Below, in pieces: positions 1-5,832 of a stretch of 13,279 nucleotides of DNA. The stretch spans positions 1 to 13,279 of the forward strand of contig JAZTWP010000048.1 in NCBI GenBank assembly GCA_045636025.1, in the 5' to 3' direction. The notes below the pieces were generated by a model that made no database searches, had not been told where the DNA came from, and saw only the letters and a program-made list of their open reading frames with translations. Position numbers and translations under genes: made by a program. The stretch comes from UBA1081 sp045636025. Lineage in GTDB: Bacteria; Bacillota; Clostridia; Oscillospirales; Acutalibacteraceae. Each line of letters opens with the position of its first letter. The stretch's first letter is position 1.

Positions 1-235
1 CTCTAAAAATTGTATCTCAACAGCTTATGCTGTTCAAATCATTTTTAGAGCAATCTTTCGCTCTTACGTCATTGCTGACATTTTGTAATCTGTTTTCCAG
101 ATTTTACTGTCGCAAGTTTTTATTAAAACTTACTAAAAAAATCTCAGGGTTCCTTTATTATCTCGTCGTTGTTTAATTTTCAAGGTTCAATCTCTCTTGT
201 TTAGCTTACTTTCGTTCGCCTCTCTTGAGAGTGCT
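1..235 (-). ncRNA. Probable 5' leader of an rRNA (16S) precursor, leaving the window at base 1
   Basis: This untranslated region lies downstream of two strong minus-strand promoters. On the minus strand it contains CCTTGAAAATTAAACAACG (about 168-186), which resembles the conserved CTTTGAAAACTNAAC element of Firmicute rRNA leaders and spacers. It then forms consecutive hairpins: 114-120/125-131, 87-92/98-103, 68-71/76-79 (GCAA tetraloop), 47-51/60-64, and a 10-bp stem 1-10/41-50 enclosing 19-24/29-34. The last minus-strand bases, ...TTTTTAGAG, match how many 16S genes begin just before TTTGATCCTGG. The mature 16S end may therefore fall within the final ten bases. This cannot be proved without the sequence to the left. 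Confidence 0.6.
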
Positions 236-240
236 TGATT

Positions 241-269
241 ATTATATCACATCGTGACACATTTGTCAA
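241..269 (-). promoter_or_regulatory. Proximal promoter (P2) of the leftward rRNA-type unit, perfect consensus
   Basis: On the minus strand TTGACA (264-269), a 17-nt spacer and TATAAT (241-246) match the housekeeping promoter consensus at all twelve positions. The predicted start site is near 234-235. Exact consensus promoters are rare outside stable-RNA genes. The sequence between the start site and base 1 contains no credible ORF, which fits an untranslated rRNA leader. Confidence 0.85.
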
Positions 270-352
270 GACTTTTTTTTATTTTTTCTGAATTTTTTTG
301 AACTGAAGTTTACTCATTCAAGGTGCTGTCAGCTCTGTCATTCAGCTTGCAT

Positions 353-381
353 ATAATATCACAGTTATCCGCATTTGTCAA
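353..381 (-). promoter_or_regulatory. Distal promoter (P1) of a leftward rRNA-type transcription unit
   Basis: Read on the minus strand, TTGACA (376-381) is followed by a 17-nt spacer and TATTAT (353-358). This is a perfect -35 with a one-mismatch -10 at ideal spacing for the housekeeping sigma factor. A second, even better promoter lies about 110 bp downstream in the same direction. Tandem strong promoters are typical of rRNA operons. The assignment to rRNA is an inference, because the structural gene lies beyond the left edge. Confidence 0.75.
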
Positions 382-531
382 CACTTTTTTTTAATTTTAT
401 TTAGCTTTTTACTACTTATTTTTTAAGGTACTAGATATAGGTATTTTTTAATTTTATAACCACAATCTTCTAGTCATTATTACAACAGATATACAAATAA
501 TACACATATATCAATAATTGGAGATGCTAAA
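382..531. other. A+T-rich gap upstream of sleB, no firm regulatory element
   Basis: The stretch between the rRNA-type promoters and the sleB start is very A+T rich with long T runs. I see the sleB ribosome binding site GGAG at 520-523 but no convincing housekeeping or sporulation-sigma promoter. SleB homologues are transcribed in the forespore by sigma-G in Bacillus, so a promoter of that class is expected here, but I could not assign one with confidence. Confidence 0.4.
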
Positions 532-1260
532 ATGAAAATCAAAATAAATACACATATAGAAAAACTATTATCAAAACCACTGAATATATTATTAACTATA
601 TTCATTATTATATGTTTAATCAGTTCAATAAATACTGTTTTTACTATTAATAACTACATTCAACCGAAGAACAATTCAATCACCGTTTTATCAAAAGTCG
701 GTTCAAGAGGAAATGAAGTAAGAAAAATTCAGACAAAACTCAAACAGCTCGGATATTATAAGGGAAGTATTGACGGAATTTTCGGATCTGATACAAAAAA
801 AGCTGTTATAAGTTTTCAGAAAAACTGCGGTTTAACAGCAGACGGTGTTGTCGGTCCTAAAACTTTATTATATTTAGGTCTCGATTCAGGATCTCAGGGA
901 GGATATACTTCTAATGACGTTTATCTTCTTGCTAAAGTTATAGAAGCTGAAGCCAGAGGTGAAGGGTACAAAGGGCAAGTTGCTGTTGGTGCAGTTATTC
1001 TTAACAGAGTAGACCATTCTTCTTTTCCTGACTCAATATCCGGTGTAGTTTATCAGTCAGGTGCTTTTGATTGCGTATATGATAGTAACTGGGGAGTTGA
1101 GCCGAGTGCATCAGCTAAAAAAGCAGCAAGTGATGCAATTAACGGCTGGGACCCTACAGGAGGCGCTATATATTATTATAATCCATCAAAGACTGATAAC
1201 CAATGGATACGGTCAAGAACGGTTGTAACGGTTATAGGAAGGCATTATTTCTGTATATAA
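532..1260 (+). CDS. sleB: SleB-like spore cortex-lytic enzyme (PG-binding domain plus Hydrolase_2)
   Basis: The 242-residue protein has an N-terminal hydrophobic segment (about residues 18-40) that would act as a signal or membrane anchor. A peptidoglycan-binding type 1 domain follows (about 56-115; GSRGNEVRKIQTKLKQLGYY, DGIFGSDTKKAV, GLTADGVVGP). The C-terminal half is a Hydrolase_2/SleB catalytic domain (about 130-240) with the family signature KVIEAEARGEGYKGQVAVGA, VILNRV, GWDPTGGAIYYYNP and SRTVVTVIGRHYF. Glu138, the first Glu of EAEARGE, is the expected catalytic acid. SleB enzymes are lytic transglycosylases that degrade muramic-lactam cortex during germination, so the host probably sporulates. 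GGAG eight bases before the ATG supports this start. No YpeB partner gene is adjacent. The gene runs against the presumed left replication fork. A generic wall-hydrolase role in vegetative cells is the main alternative. Confidence 0.9.
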   Translation: MKIKINTHIEKLLSKPLNILLTIFIIICLISSINTVFTINNYIQPKNNSITVLSKVGSRGNEVRKIQTKLKQLGYYKGSIDGIFGSDTKKAVISFQKNCGLTADGVVGPKTLLYLGLDSGSQGGYTSNDVYLLAKVIEAEARGEGYKGQVAVGAVILNRVDHSSFPDSISGVVYQSGAFDCVYDSNWGVEPSASAKKAASDAINGWDPTGGAIYYYNPSKTDNQWIRSRTVVTVIGRHYFCI

Positions 1261-1305
1261 TTATATTAAGTATATATATACCTTATATTATATAACAAAT
1301 AATGA

Positions 1306-1321
1306 TGTTTCACGTGAAACA
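1306..1321. promoter_or_regulatory. parS: parS centromere site 1
   Basis: TGTTTCACGTGAAACA is a perfect 16-bp palindrome identical to the widespread bacterial parS consensus bound by ParB/Spo0J. It lies in the gap between sleB and the P-loop gene, about 1.3 kb from the parB-like gene. ParB loads here as a CTP-dependent clamp that spreads and recruits SMC. An identical copy sits at 2465-2480. Confidence 0.95.
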
Positions 1322-1389
1322 ATCTGTAACAGGACAAATTAAAACTGCATATATTATTATCAGATTAATTGAAAGGTCTGATATAATAT

Positions 1390-2463
1390 ATGCAAAATTT
1401 ATCCTGCTTTCTTGGTTCAAATTCATGTAACGGTTTTTATTCTCTTTTTAATGAATTATATAATCCGGAAAATGAATGGAAGATGTATATTATAAAAGGC
1501 GGTCCGGGAACAGGGAAGTCATCGTTGATGAAAAAAATAATTACTGAGGCAGAAAACAGAAATTTATTTTGTGAAAAGATTCATTGTTCTTCTGATCCAT
1601 CAAGTATAGATGCAGTTATAATACCTGAACTGAAAATTTCTATAGCTGACGGTACATCACCTCACACAATAGAGCCTGTATATCCCGGAGTATGTGAAGA
1701 AATAATAAATCTCGGTTCCTGCTGGAATACAGAATCACTAAAAACAAATTCTGATAAAATTAAAGAGATTACAAAGATAAATTCATACTGGCATAAAAAA
1801 TCTGTAAAGTATATAAGAGCATCAATGATTATTGATAAAGAAATAGAAAATATATTAAACCCAATTTTTAATAAAGACAAAGCAGACAGATTTATTATAA
1901 GATACTCTAAACTGTTAATAAAAACAAATAATGATAGTAATAAGACAAACAGAAGATTCTTGAGTGCGATTACACCTGAAGGTATATCCGTTCATTATGA
2001 TTCGTTTTTTAATTCAGATGATAATATAATTATAATTAAAGACACAACTTCAATAGTATCAAATTACATAATCAATCAGATAAAAAATATTGCTGATAAA
2101 AAGGGAATAGATAAAAATGTTTATTTGTGTCCTACAAACCCTGAAACAAAAACAGAACATATTAAATTTTATAATTCAGGTTCAGGGATTTATACCGCCA
2201 ATAATTATCATACTGCACCGGATAAAAAATATAAGACAATTAATGCAGAAAGATTCTATAACAAAGATGAATATAATAAAATCAAAAACAAAATCAGATT
2301 TTTCAATAAGGCTAAGGCTGAGCTTATAAGTGAAGCGTTCAATTGTCTTAAACAAGCAAAATCAACACACGATATACTTGAAAGTTATTATATAGCTGCA
2401 ATGGACTTTAATAAAGTTTCTAAAATCACAGAAAGTACTATTAAAAAAATATTTAATATGTAA
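1390..2463 (+). CDS. P-loop NTPase-like protein of unknown function (resembles the PRK06851 family)
   Basis: The 357-residue protein has an intact Walker A motif near its N terminus (KGGPGTGKSSLMKKI, residues 36-50), then HCSSDPSSIDAVIIPEL (65-81). These match my recollection of the Firmicute PRK06851 family of ATPase-like proteins, whose function is unknown. Family members usually have two P-loop modules. The second here starts at FLSAITPEG (190-198) and keeps CPTNPETKTEHI (247-258), but its Walker A position reads KDTTSIVSN (217-225) and lacks the Gly and Lys residues. The second module is therefore probably unable to bind nucleotide in the usual way. GAAAGG at 1371-1376 lies 13 nt before the ATG, a slightly long spacing. 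One parS site lies 68 bp upstream and another one base after the stop. A segregation role is possible from context only. Confidence 0.75.
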   Translation: MQNLSCFLGSNSCNGFYSLFNELYNPENEWKMYIIKGGPGTGKSSLMKKIITEAENRNLFCEKIHCSSDPSSIDAVIIPELKISIADGTSPHTIEPVYPGVCEEIINLGSCWNTESLKTNSDKIKEITKINSYWHKKSVKYIRASMIIDKEIENILNPIFNKDKADRFIIRYSKLLIKTNNDSNKTNRRFLSAITPEGISVHYDSFFNSDDNIIIIKDTTSIVSNYIINQIKNIADKKGIDKNVYLCPTNPETKTEHIKFYNSGSGIYTANNYHTAPDKKYKTINAERFYNKDEYNKIKNKIRFFNKAKAELISEAFNCLKQAKSTHDILESYYIAAMDFNKVSKITESTIKKIFNM

Positions 2464-2464
2464 A

Positions 2465-2480
2465 TGTTTCACGTGAAACA
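2465..2480. promoter_or_regulatory. parS: parS centromere site 2
   Basis: This is a second perfect TGTTTCACGTGAAACA palindrome, starting two bases after the P-loop gene's stop codon and about 100 bp from the 3' end of the parB-like gene. It is identical to the site at 1306-1321, 1159 bp away. Paired parS sites near oriC are the normal loading points for ParB and, through it, SMC condensin. Confidence 0.95.
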
Positions 2481-2481
2481 T

Positions 2482-2526
2482 AACAACAGACGGCTGATAT
2501 TATAAAATAATCAGCCGTCCGTTGTT
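2482..2526. terminator. Bidirectional terminator-like hairpin between convergent genes
   Basis: The left arm 2482-2498 (AACAAC, then GACGGCTGAT) pairs with 2510-2526 (ATCAGCCGTC, then GTTGTT). It gives about 16 base pairs with one mismatch around an 11-nt A+T loop. It sits where the plus-strand P-loop gene and the minus-strand parB-like gene converge, which is the expected site for a shared terminator. Neither side has a clean U-tract (GTTGTTT on the plus side), so termination efficiency is uncertain. Confidence 0.65.
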
Positions 2527-2583
2527 TGGATGTGGGTGTGAAAGAAAAAGATATGGATATATAGAATCTATGGTACAGAGCAG

Positions 2584-3402
2584 TTATAAACCGTTTCTGA
2601 CAGGAGAGGATGCCATTTTCGGTATTTTAACGTGGTATTCAAAAAACTCTTCTGACTCTTTTTCTGAATATTCTGTTTTAATTCCTGCTTTACACATAGT
2701 ATCTACCGCATGATTGATTGTATTTATAAAGATTTTTATATCTTTAAGCTTTTTGAAAGTTACAGGTTTATGATTTGATGTTTTATTAAGATTATTGATA
2801 TACATCAAAGTTTCATCATCAGAAAGGGAATTACTGATTATATGTTTCAATATATTCAGAAAATCATCTTTATTATGAATATCAAGAAGATATTCAACCT
2901 GTTTATCTGTTAACTCGTTTACAACTATTTCATTGCGTATTTCCTGATTAAGATTACAGAATTTGATACCTTTCTTTATTTCAATATGATTTTTGCCGAG
3001 TTTTTCAGCTAGGTCAGATGAATCATTGAAATATTCAAGCAATGTTTCAATACTTTCTGCTTCTTCAAAGAAAAATAAATTACTGCGCTGAATATTCTCA
3101 ATCATAGAAAATAAAGCACTTTTTTCTCTTGAAACAGACATTAAAACACACGGAACAGTACTGAGACCAACCATTTTTGCAGCTCTAAGACGTCTTTCGC
3201 CTGAGATAAGTTCATAGAAATCATCAGTTTTTCTTACAATCAGAGGCTGAATGATACCATTATTCTTTACAGATTGAGCAAGTTCATTCAGTTCTTTCTC
3301 GCAAAAAACACGTCTCGGCTGATCAGGATTGGGTAATATATAATCAACAGGTATAAGTAAAATTGATCCGCCTTTTTTAATTTCTTTTTCATTGAGTTTC
3401 AA
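2584..3402 (-). CDS. parB: ParB/Spo0J/Noc-family chromosome partition protein (TTG start)
   Basis: The 272-residue protein has the ParB N-terminal CTP-binding domain: PNPDQPRR (24-31), LAQSVKNNGIIQPLIVRK (41-58), GERRLRAAKMVGL (68-80) and ENIQRSNL (102-109). A helix-turn-helix region follows at about 128-150 and a C-terminal region that should dimerise. The start is TTG; an in-frame stop lies two codons upstream, and GGAGG is eight bases before it. The helix-turn-helix recognition segment (GKNHIEIKKGIKFCNL) departs from the usual GKSRSxVANxLRLLxL. The helical box reads SNLFFFEEA instead of the common xDLNPxEEA. No parA lies in the window. Its position next to rsmG resembles Bacillus noc, but the two nearby parS sites and absence of a visible Noc-binding site favour a ParB role. 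It probably shares a transcript with, or follows, rsmG. Confidence 0.85.
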   Translation of the reverse strand: MKLNEKEIKKGGSILLIPVDYILPNPDQPRRVFCEKELNELAQSVKNNGIIQPLIVRKTDDFYELISGERRLRAAKMVGLSTVPCVLMSVSREKSALFSMIENIQRSNLFFFEEAESIETLLEYFNDSSDLAEKLGKNHIEIKKGIKFCNLNQEIRNEIVVNELTDKQVEYLLDIHNKDDFLNILKHIISNSLSDDETLMYINNLNKTSNHKPVTFKKLKDIKIFINTINHAVDTMCKAGIKTEYSEKESEEFFEYHVKIPKMASSPVRNGL

Positions 3403-3426
3403 TTCTTATTCCTCCGGCATAATAAA

Positions 3427-3474
3427 AGAACCGATGTGCTTCAGTTGATAACTGAATAATAACACATCGGTTCT
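3427..3474 (-). terminator. Terminator-like hairpin between rsmG and parB
   Basis: AGAACCGATGTG (3427-3438) pairs perfectly with CACATCGGTTCT (3463-3474), a 12-bp stem. The loop contains a second nested stem, TTCAGTT/AACTGAA (3440-3446/3450-3456). On the minus strand the hairpin is followed by TTTTATTAT, suiting termination of rsmG mRNA. On the plus strand a T-rich run also follows. It ends ten bases before the parB GGAGG, so it may alternatively act as an mRNA-stabilising or attenuating element between the two genes. Confidence 0.7.
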
Positions 3475-3532
3475 GAATTTTTTAATGGATTTTGTAAACG
3501 GAATTTTACACTTTTTAATTATTAATTGAAGT

Positions 3533-4252
3533 TTAGAGAGGTTTTTTGGAAATCTGGCCCATATTTCTGGGGTATTTTGAAGAAATCTGCGATACTTTTT
3601 TTACAATAATTATATTTCTTGCATCGCCGTTATGAATATTATAATGAATATCTTCATATAATTCTGAATTAAGTTTTTTGAAAGCGGCAATACCTGCAAC
3701 TTTTTCTTCTTCTGAAATATCACCTTTCATAGATACAAACTTGCCGCCTACCTTAACAAGAGGTAAACAGAATTCAGAAAGAATTCTCAATTGTGCGACT
3801 GCTCTTGCTGTTACAAAGTCAAACTTTTCACGGTATTCAGGATTTTTTCCTGCCTCTTCGGCTCTTGAATGAATAACCTGAGCTTCAAGTCCCAGCTGAG
3901 AAAGAAGATATCTGATAAAATCAAGTTTCTTATTTACAGCATCAAACATTGTTACATTAAGTTCATCACCTGCGATAAGTATAGGTACACTCGGAAAACC
4001 TGCACCGCAACCTACATCGGCAACAGATTCACCTTTTTTAATTCCGGAATATTTGAAAAATGCAAGGCTGTCTGCAAAATGTTTTATAACAATATCATCA
4101 GGCTGAGTTATTGCAGTAAGGTTTACTTTCTCATTATAAGCCACAAGCTCACGAGCATATATATCAAATTTATCTGCAATTTCGTCTGTTATATCAACAC
4201 CGAATTGAGCAGCAGAAACTTTAAGAAGTTCTTTTGAAATAAACATAATCAA
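3533..4252 (-). CDS. rsmG: 16S rRNA (guanine-N7)-methyltransferase RsmG (GidB)
   Basis: RsmG uses S-adenosylmethionine to methylate N7 of a guanine in the 530 loop of 16S rRNA (G527 in E. coli). The 239-residue protein shows family hallmarks in order: YNEKVNLTAI (39-48), KHFADSL (57-63), the SAM-binding loop DVGCGAGFPS (79-88), SRAEE (129-133), FVTARAVA (146-153) and the C-terminal PRNMGQISKKPL. The SAM loop usually reads GFPG, so Ser88 is a mild variant. Two starts are possible: TTG at 4252, six bases after GAAAGG, or ATG at 4246, twelve bases after it. Spacing favours TTG and codon preference favours ATG. The gene is divergent from dnaA. The usual rpmH-rnpA-yidC-jag-mnmE-mnmG block that separates rsmG from dnaA in many Firmicutes is absent. 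Confidence 0.95.
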   Translation of the reverse strand: MIMFISKELLKVSAAQFGVDITDEIADKFDIYARELVAYNEKVNLTAITQPDDIVIKHFADSLAFFKYSGIKKGESVADVGCGAGFPSVPILIAGDELNVTMFDAVNKKLDFIRYLLSQLGLEAQVIHSRAEEAGKNPEYREKFDFVTARAVAQLRILSEFCLPLVKVGGKFVSMKGDISEEEKVAGIAAFKKLNSELYEDIHYNIHNGDARNIIIVKKVSQISSKYPRNMGQISKKPL

Positions 4253-4271
4253 TCAAAACCTTTCTATATAA

Positions 4272-4299
4272 ATTTTAATCAATTTAAGTTCTTTGTCAA
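4272..4299 (-). promoter_or_regulatory. Likely rsmG promoter
   Basis: On the minus strand TTGACA (4294-4299), a 16-nt spacer and TAAAAT (4272-4277) form a good housekeeping promoter. Transcription would start near 4265, right at the rsmG ribosome binding site GAAAGG (4259-4264), giving a very short leader. Confidence 0.55.
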
Positions 4300-4359
4300 T
4301 AGAGATTTTGCATTTATATAATGAAAATAAAATAAATAACAAAAGATATATAAATTTGC

Positions 4360-4388
4360 TTGATTTAATTTGAATATCGTGATATAAT
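4360..4388 (+). promoter_or_regulatory. Likely dnaA promoter with extended -10
   Basis: TTGATT (4360-4365), a 17-nt spacer and TATAAT (4383-4388), preceded by TG at 4380-4381, form a strong extended -10 promoter. Transcription would start near 4395, about 113 nt before the dnaA ATG. A second TATAAT lies at 4401-4406 without a matching -35. I see neither canonical TTATCCACA boxes nor TTnTnAACA nonamers in the 4253-4507 gap. The autoregulatory boxes typical of Bacillus dnaA promoters therefore seem absent. Confidence 0.65.
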
Positions 4389-4507
4389 AACTTAGAATCG
4401 TATAATAGCGCGTATAAGGTACATAAAATCAATTTTTACTATTTTACATATAAAACCATTACTCAGAAAAATCCCAATTACAGACCGCACAGAGAGGAAA
4501 ATAAAAA

Positions 4508-5830
4508 ATGGACACATTAAAAGAAGTATGGGATCAAGTGCTTGAATTTTGCAAAGAAAATATGTCCGAAACACTTTACAAATTATGGATCAAAGATCTT
4601 GAGACTCCTGAATTCATAAATGATCAGATAGTAATTTCTGCAGCAAACGATTTTAAGAGAAGTGTTATAAGCACAAGATTCGACCCTATTTTCAAAGAAG
4701 CATTTATGGCAACACTCGGCCTTGAATTCGATATCGTATACAAGGTTTCAGATAAAAATAACACTTTACTTGAAGAAACACAGGAAAGTGAAGAAACAAA
4801 CACAAACAAAAACGGTAAGAATTACGACTTCGACAGTTTCATTGTCGGTTCATCAAATAAACTTGCTCATGCTGCTGCATGGAGAGTTGCTACAAGTGAA
4901 CAGGGTATTGTTTACAACCCTCTTTTCATTTATGGTAACTCAGGTCTCGGCAAAACACATCTTATGATGGCTATTCAGAATGAGCTGAGAAAAAAAGATA
5001 AAGATATAAACATTGTTTATGTAACAAGTGAAAATTTCATTAATGACTATATCACTTGTGTTAAAAACAAAGACAACAGACCTTTCAGAGAAAAATACAG
5101 AAAAGCTGATGCTCTTTTTATTGACGATATTCAGTTTATCAAAAATAAAGAGTCAACACAAGAAGAATTTTTCCATACTTTCAATGAACTTATTGAATAC
5201 GGCAAACAGATTGTAATTACATCTGACCGTCCTCCCAAAGAAATTGAAGGACTTGATGAACGTATCAAATCAAGATTTGAAAGCGGTCTCATTGCAGATA
5301 TCAAACCCCCTGAAATAGAGATAAGAACTGCAATCATTGAAAAGAAAGCTGAAGAATACGACCTTAAGCTTTCACCCTCTATTGTAAATTACATTGCAGA
5401 AAAAATCAAAAATAACATCAGACAGCTTGAAGGTGCTGTGAATAAAATTGCAGCAATGAAATCTCTTCACGGCACAGAACCTACAATGGGTAATATCCAG
5501 CAGATTATTCAGGATATTTCGACAGACAATAAGCCTGTTTCAACAACCATTGATGAAATCATTGAAAGCGTTGCAGACCTTTTTGATGTTTCAGAAGAAG
5601 ATATCAAATCAGAAAAAAGAAATGCTGATATTATTGTTGCAAGAAACGTCTCAATGTACATAGTAAGAGAAATCACAGGTCTTTCTCTTGAAGCTATAGG
5701 AAACAGTTTCGGCGGTAAAAAGCATTCAACAGTAAAATACTCTGTTGATAACGTTGCAAGCAGAATTAAAACTGACGTAAAATTCAAAAACAGCGTCTAT
5801 AATATTATCAAGCATTTCAAAGATGTCTGA
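4508..5830 (+). CDS. dnaA: Chromosomal replication initiator DnaA, with variant DNA-recognition motif
   Basis: DnaA binds origin boxes, assembles an ATP-dependent filament and melts oriC. The 440-residue protein has domain I (1-80), a short Asn/Glu/Thr-rich linker (82-105), an AAA+ domain with Walker A GNSGLGKT (143-150), Walker B LFIDDIQF (203-210), ITSDRPP (237-243) and the box VII arginine region ERIKSRFESGL (251-261), then a C-terminal DNA-binding domain IV. In domain IV the minor-groove arginine (E. coli Arg399) appears retained as Arg379 in ARNVSMY. The DnaA signature normally reading FGGRDHTTV is FGGKKHSTV (401-409), losing the base-contacting Asp and changing Arg to Lys and Thr to Ser. 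AGAGAGGA at 4491-4498 supports the ATG start. The gene faces away from rsmG, with the candidate origin directly downstream. Confidence 0.97.
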   Translation: MDTLKEVWDQVLEFCKENMSETLYKLWIKDLETPEFINDQIVISAANDFKRSVISTRFDPIFKEAFMATLGLEFDIVYKVSDKNNTLLEETQESEETNTNKNGKNYDFDSFIVGSSNKLAHAAAWRVATSEQGIVYNPLFIYGNSGLGKTHLMMAIQNELRKKDKDINIVYVTSENFINDYITCVKNKDNRPFREKYRKADALFIDDIQFIKNKESTQEEFFHTFNELIEYGKQIVITSDRPPKEIEGLDERIKSRFESGLIADIKPPEIEIRTAIIEKKAEEYDLKLSPSIVNYIAEKIKNNIRQLEGAVNKIAAMKSLHGTEPTMGNIQQIIQDISTDNKPVSTTIDEIIESVADLFDVSEEDIKSEKRNADIIVARNVSMYIVREITGLSLEAIGNSFGGKKHSTVKYSVDNVASRIKTDVKFKNSVYNIIKHFKDV

Positions 5831-5832
5831 TT

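Noticed and set aside
1261..1300. A+T-rich alternating tract after sleB as a terminator or second unwinding element
   Set aside because: The arms do not form a convincing perfect stem, and there is no box-like cluster beside it. Simple TA alternation is common in such DNA.
2522..2713. 63-codon plus-strand ORF beginning in the terminator hairpin
   Set aside because: Most of it is antisense to the parB 3' end, and it starts inside a hairpin arm without a ribosome binding site.
3869..4237. 122-codon plus-strand ORF
   Set aside because: It is antisense to rsmG, Lys/Ile/Phe/Tyr-rich, with no ribosome binding site or recognisable motif.
4253..4507. A second origin half (DnaA-box cluster) upstream of dnaA, as in bipartite origins
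   Set aside because: I found neither TTATCCACA nor TTnTnAACA nonamers on either strand in this gap.
1..4507. Noc-binding sites (ATTTCCCGGGAAAT)
   Set aside because: None is visible, so there is no sequence support here for calling the parB-like gene noc.
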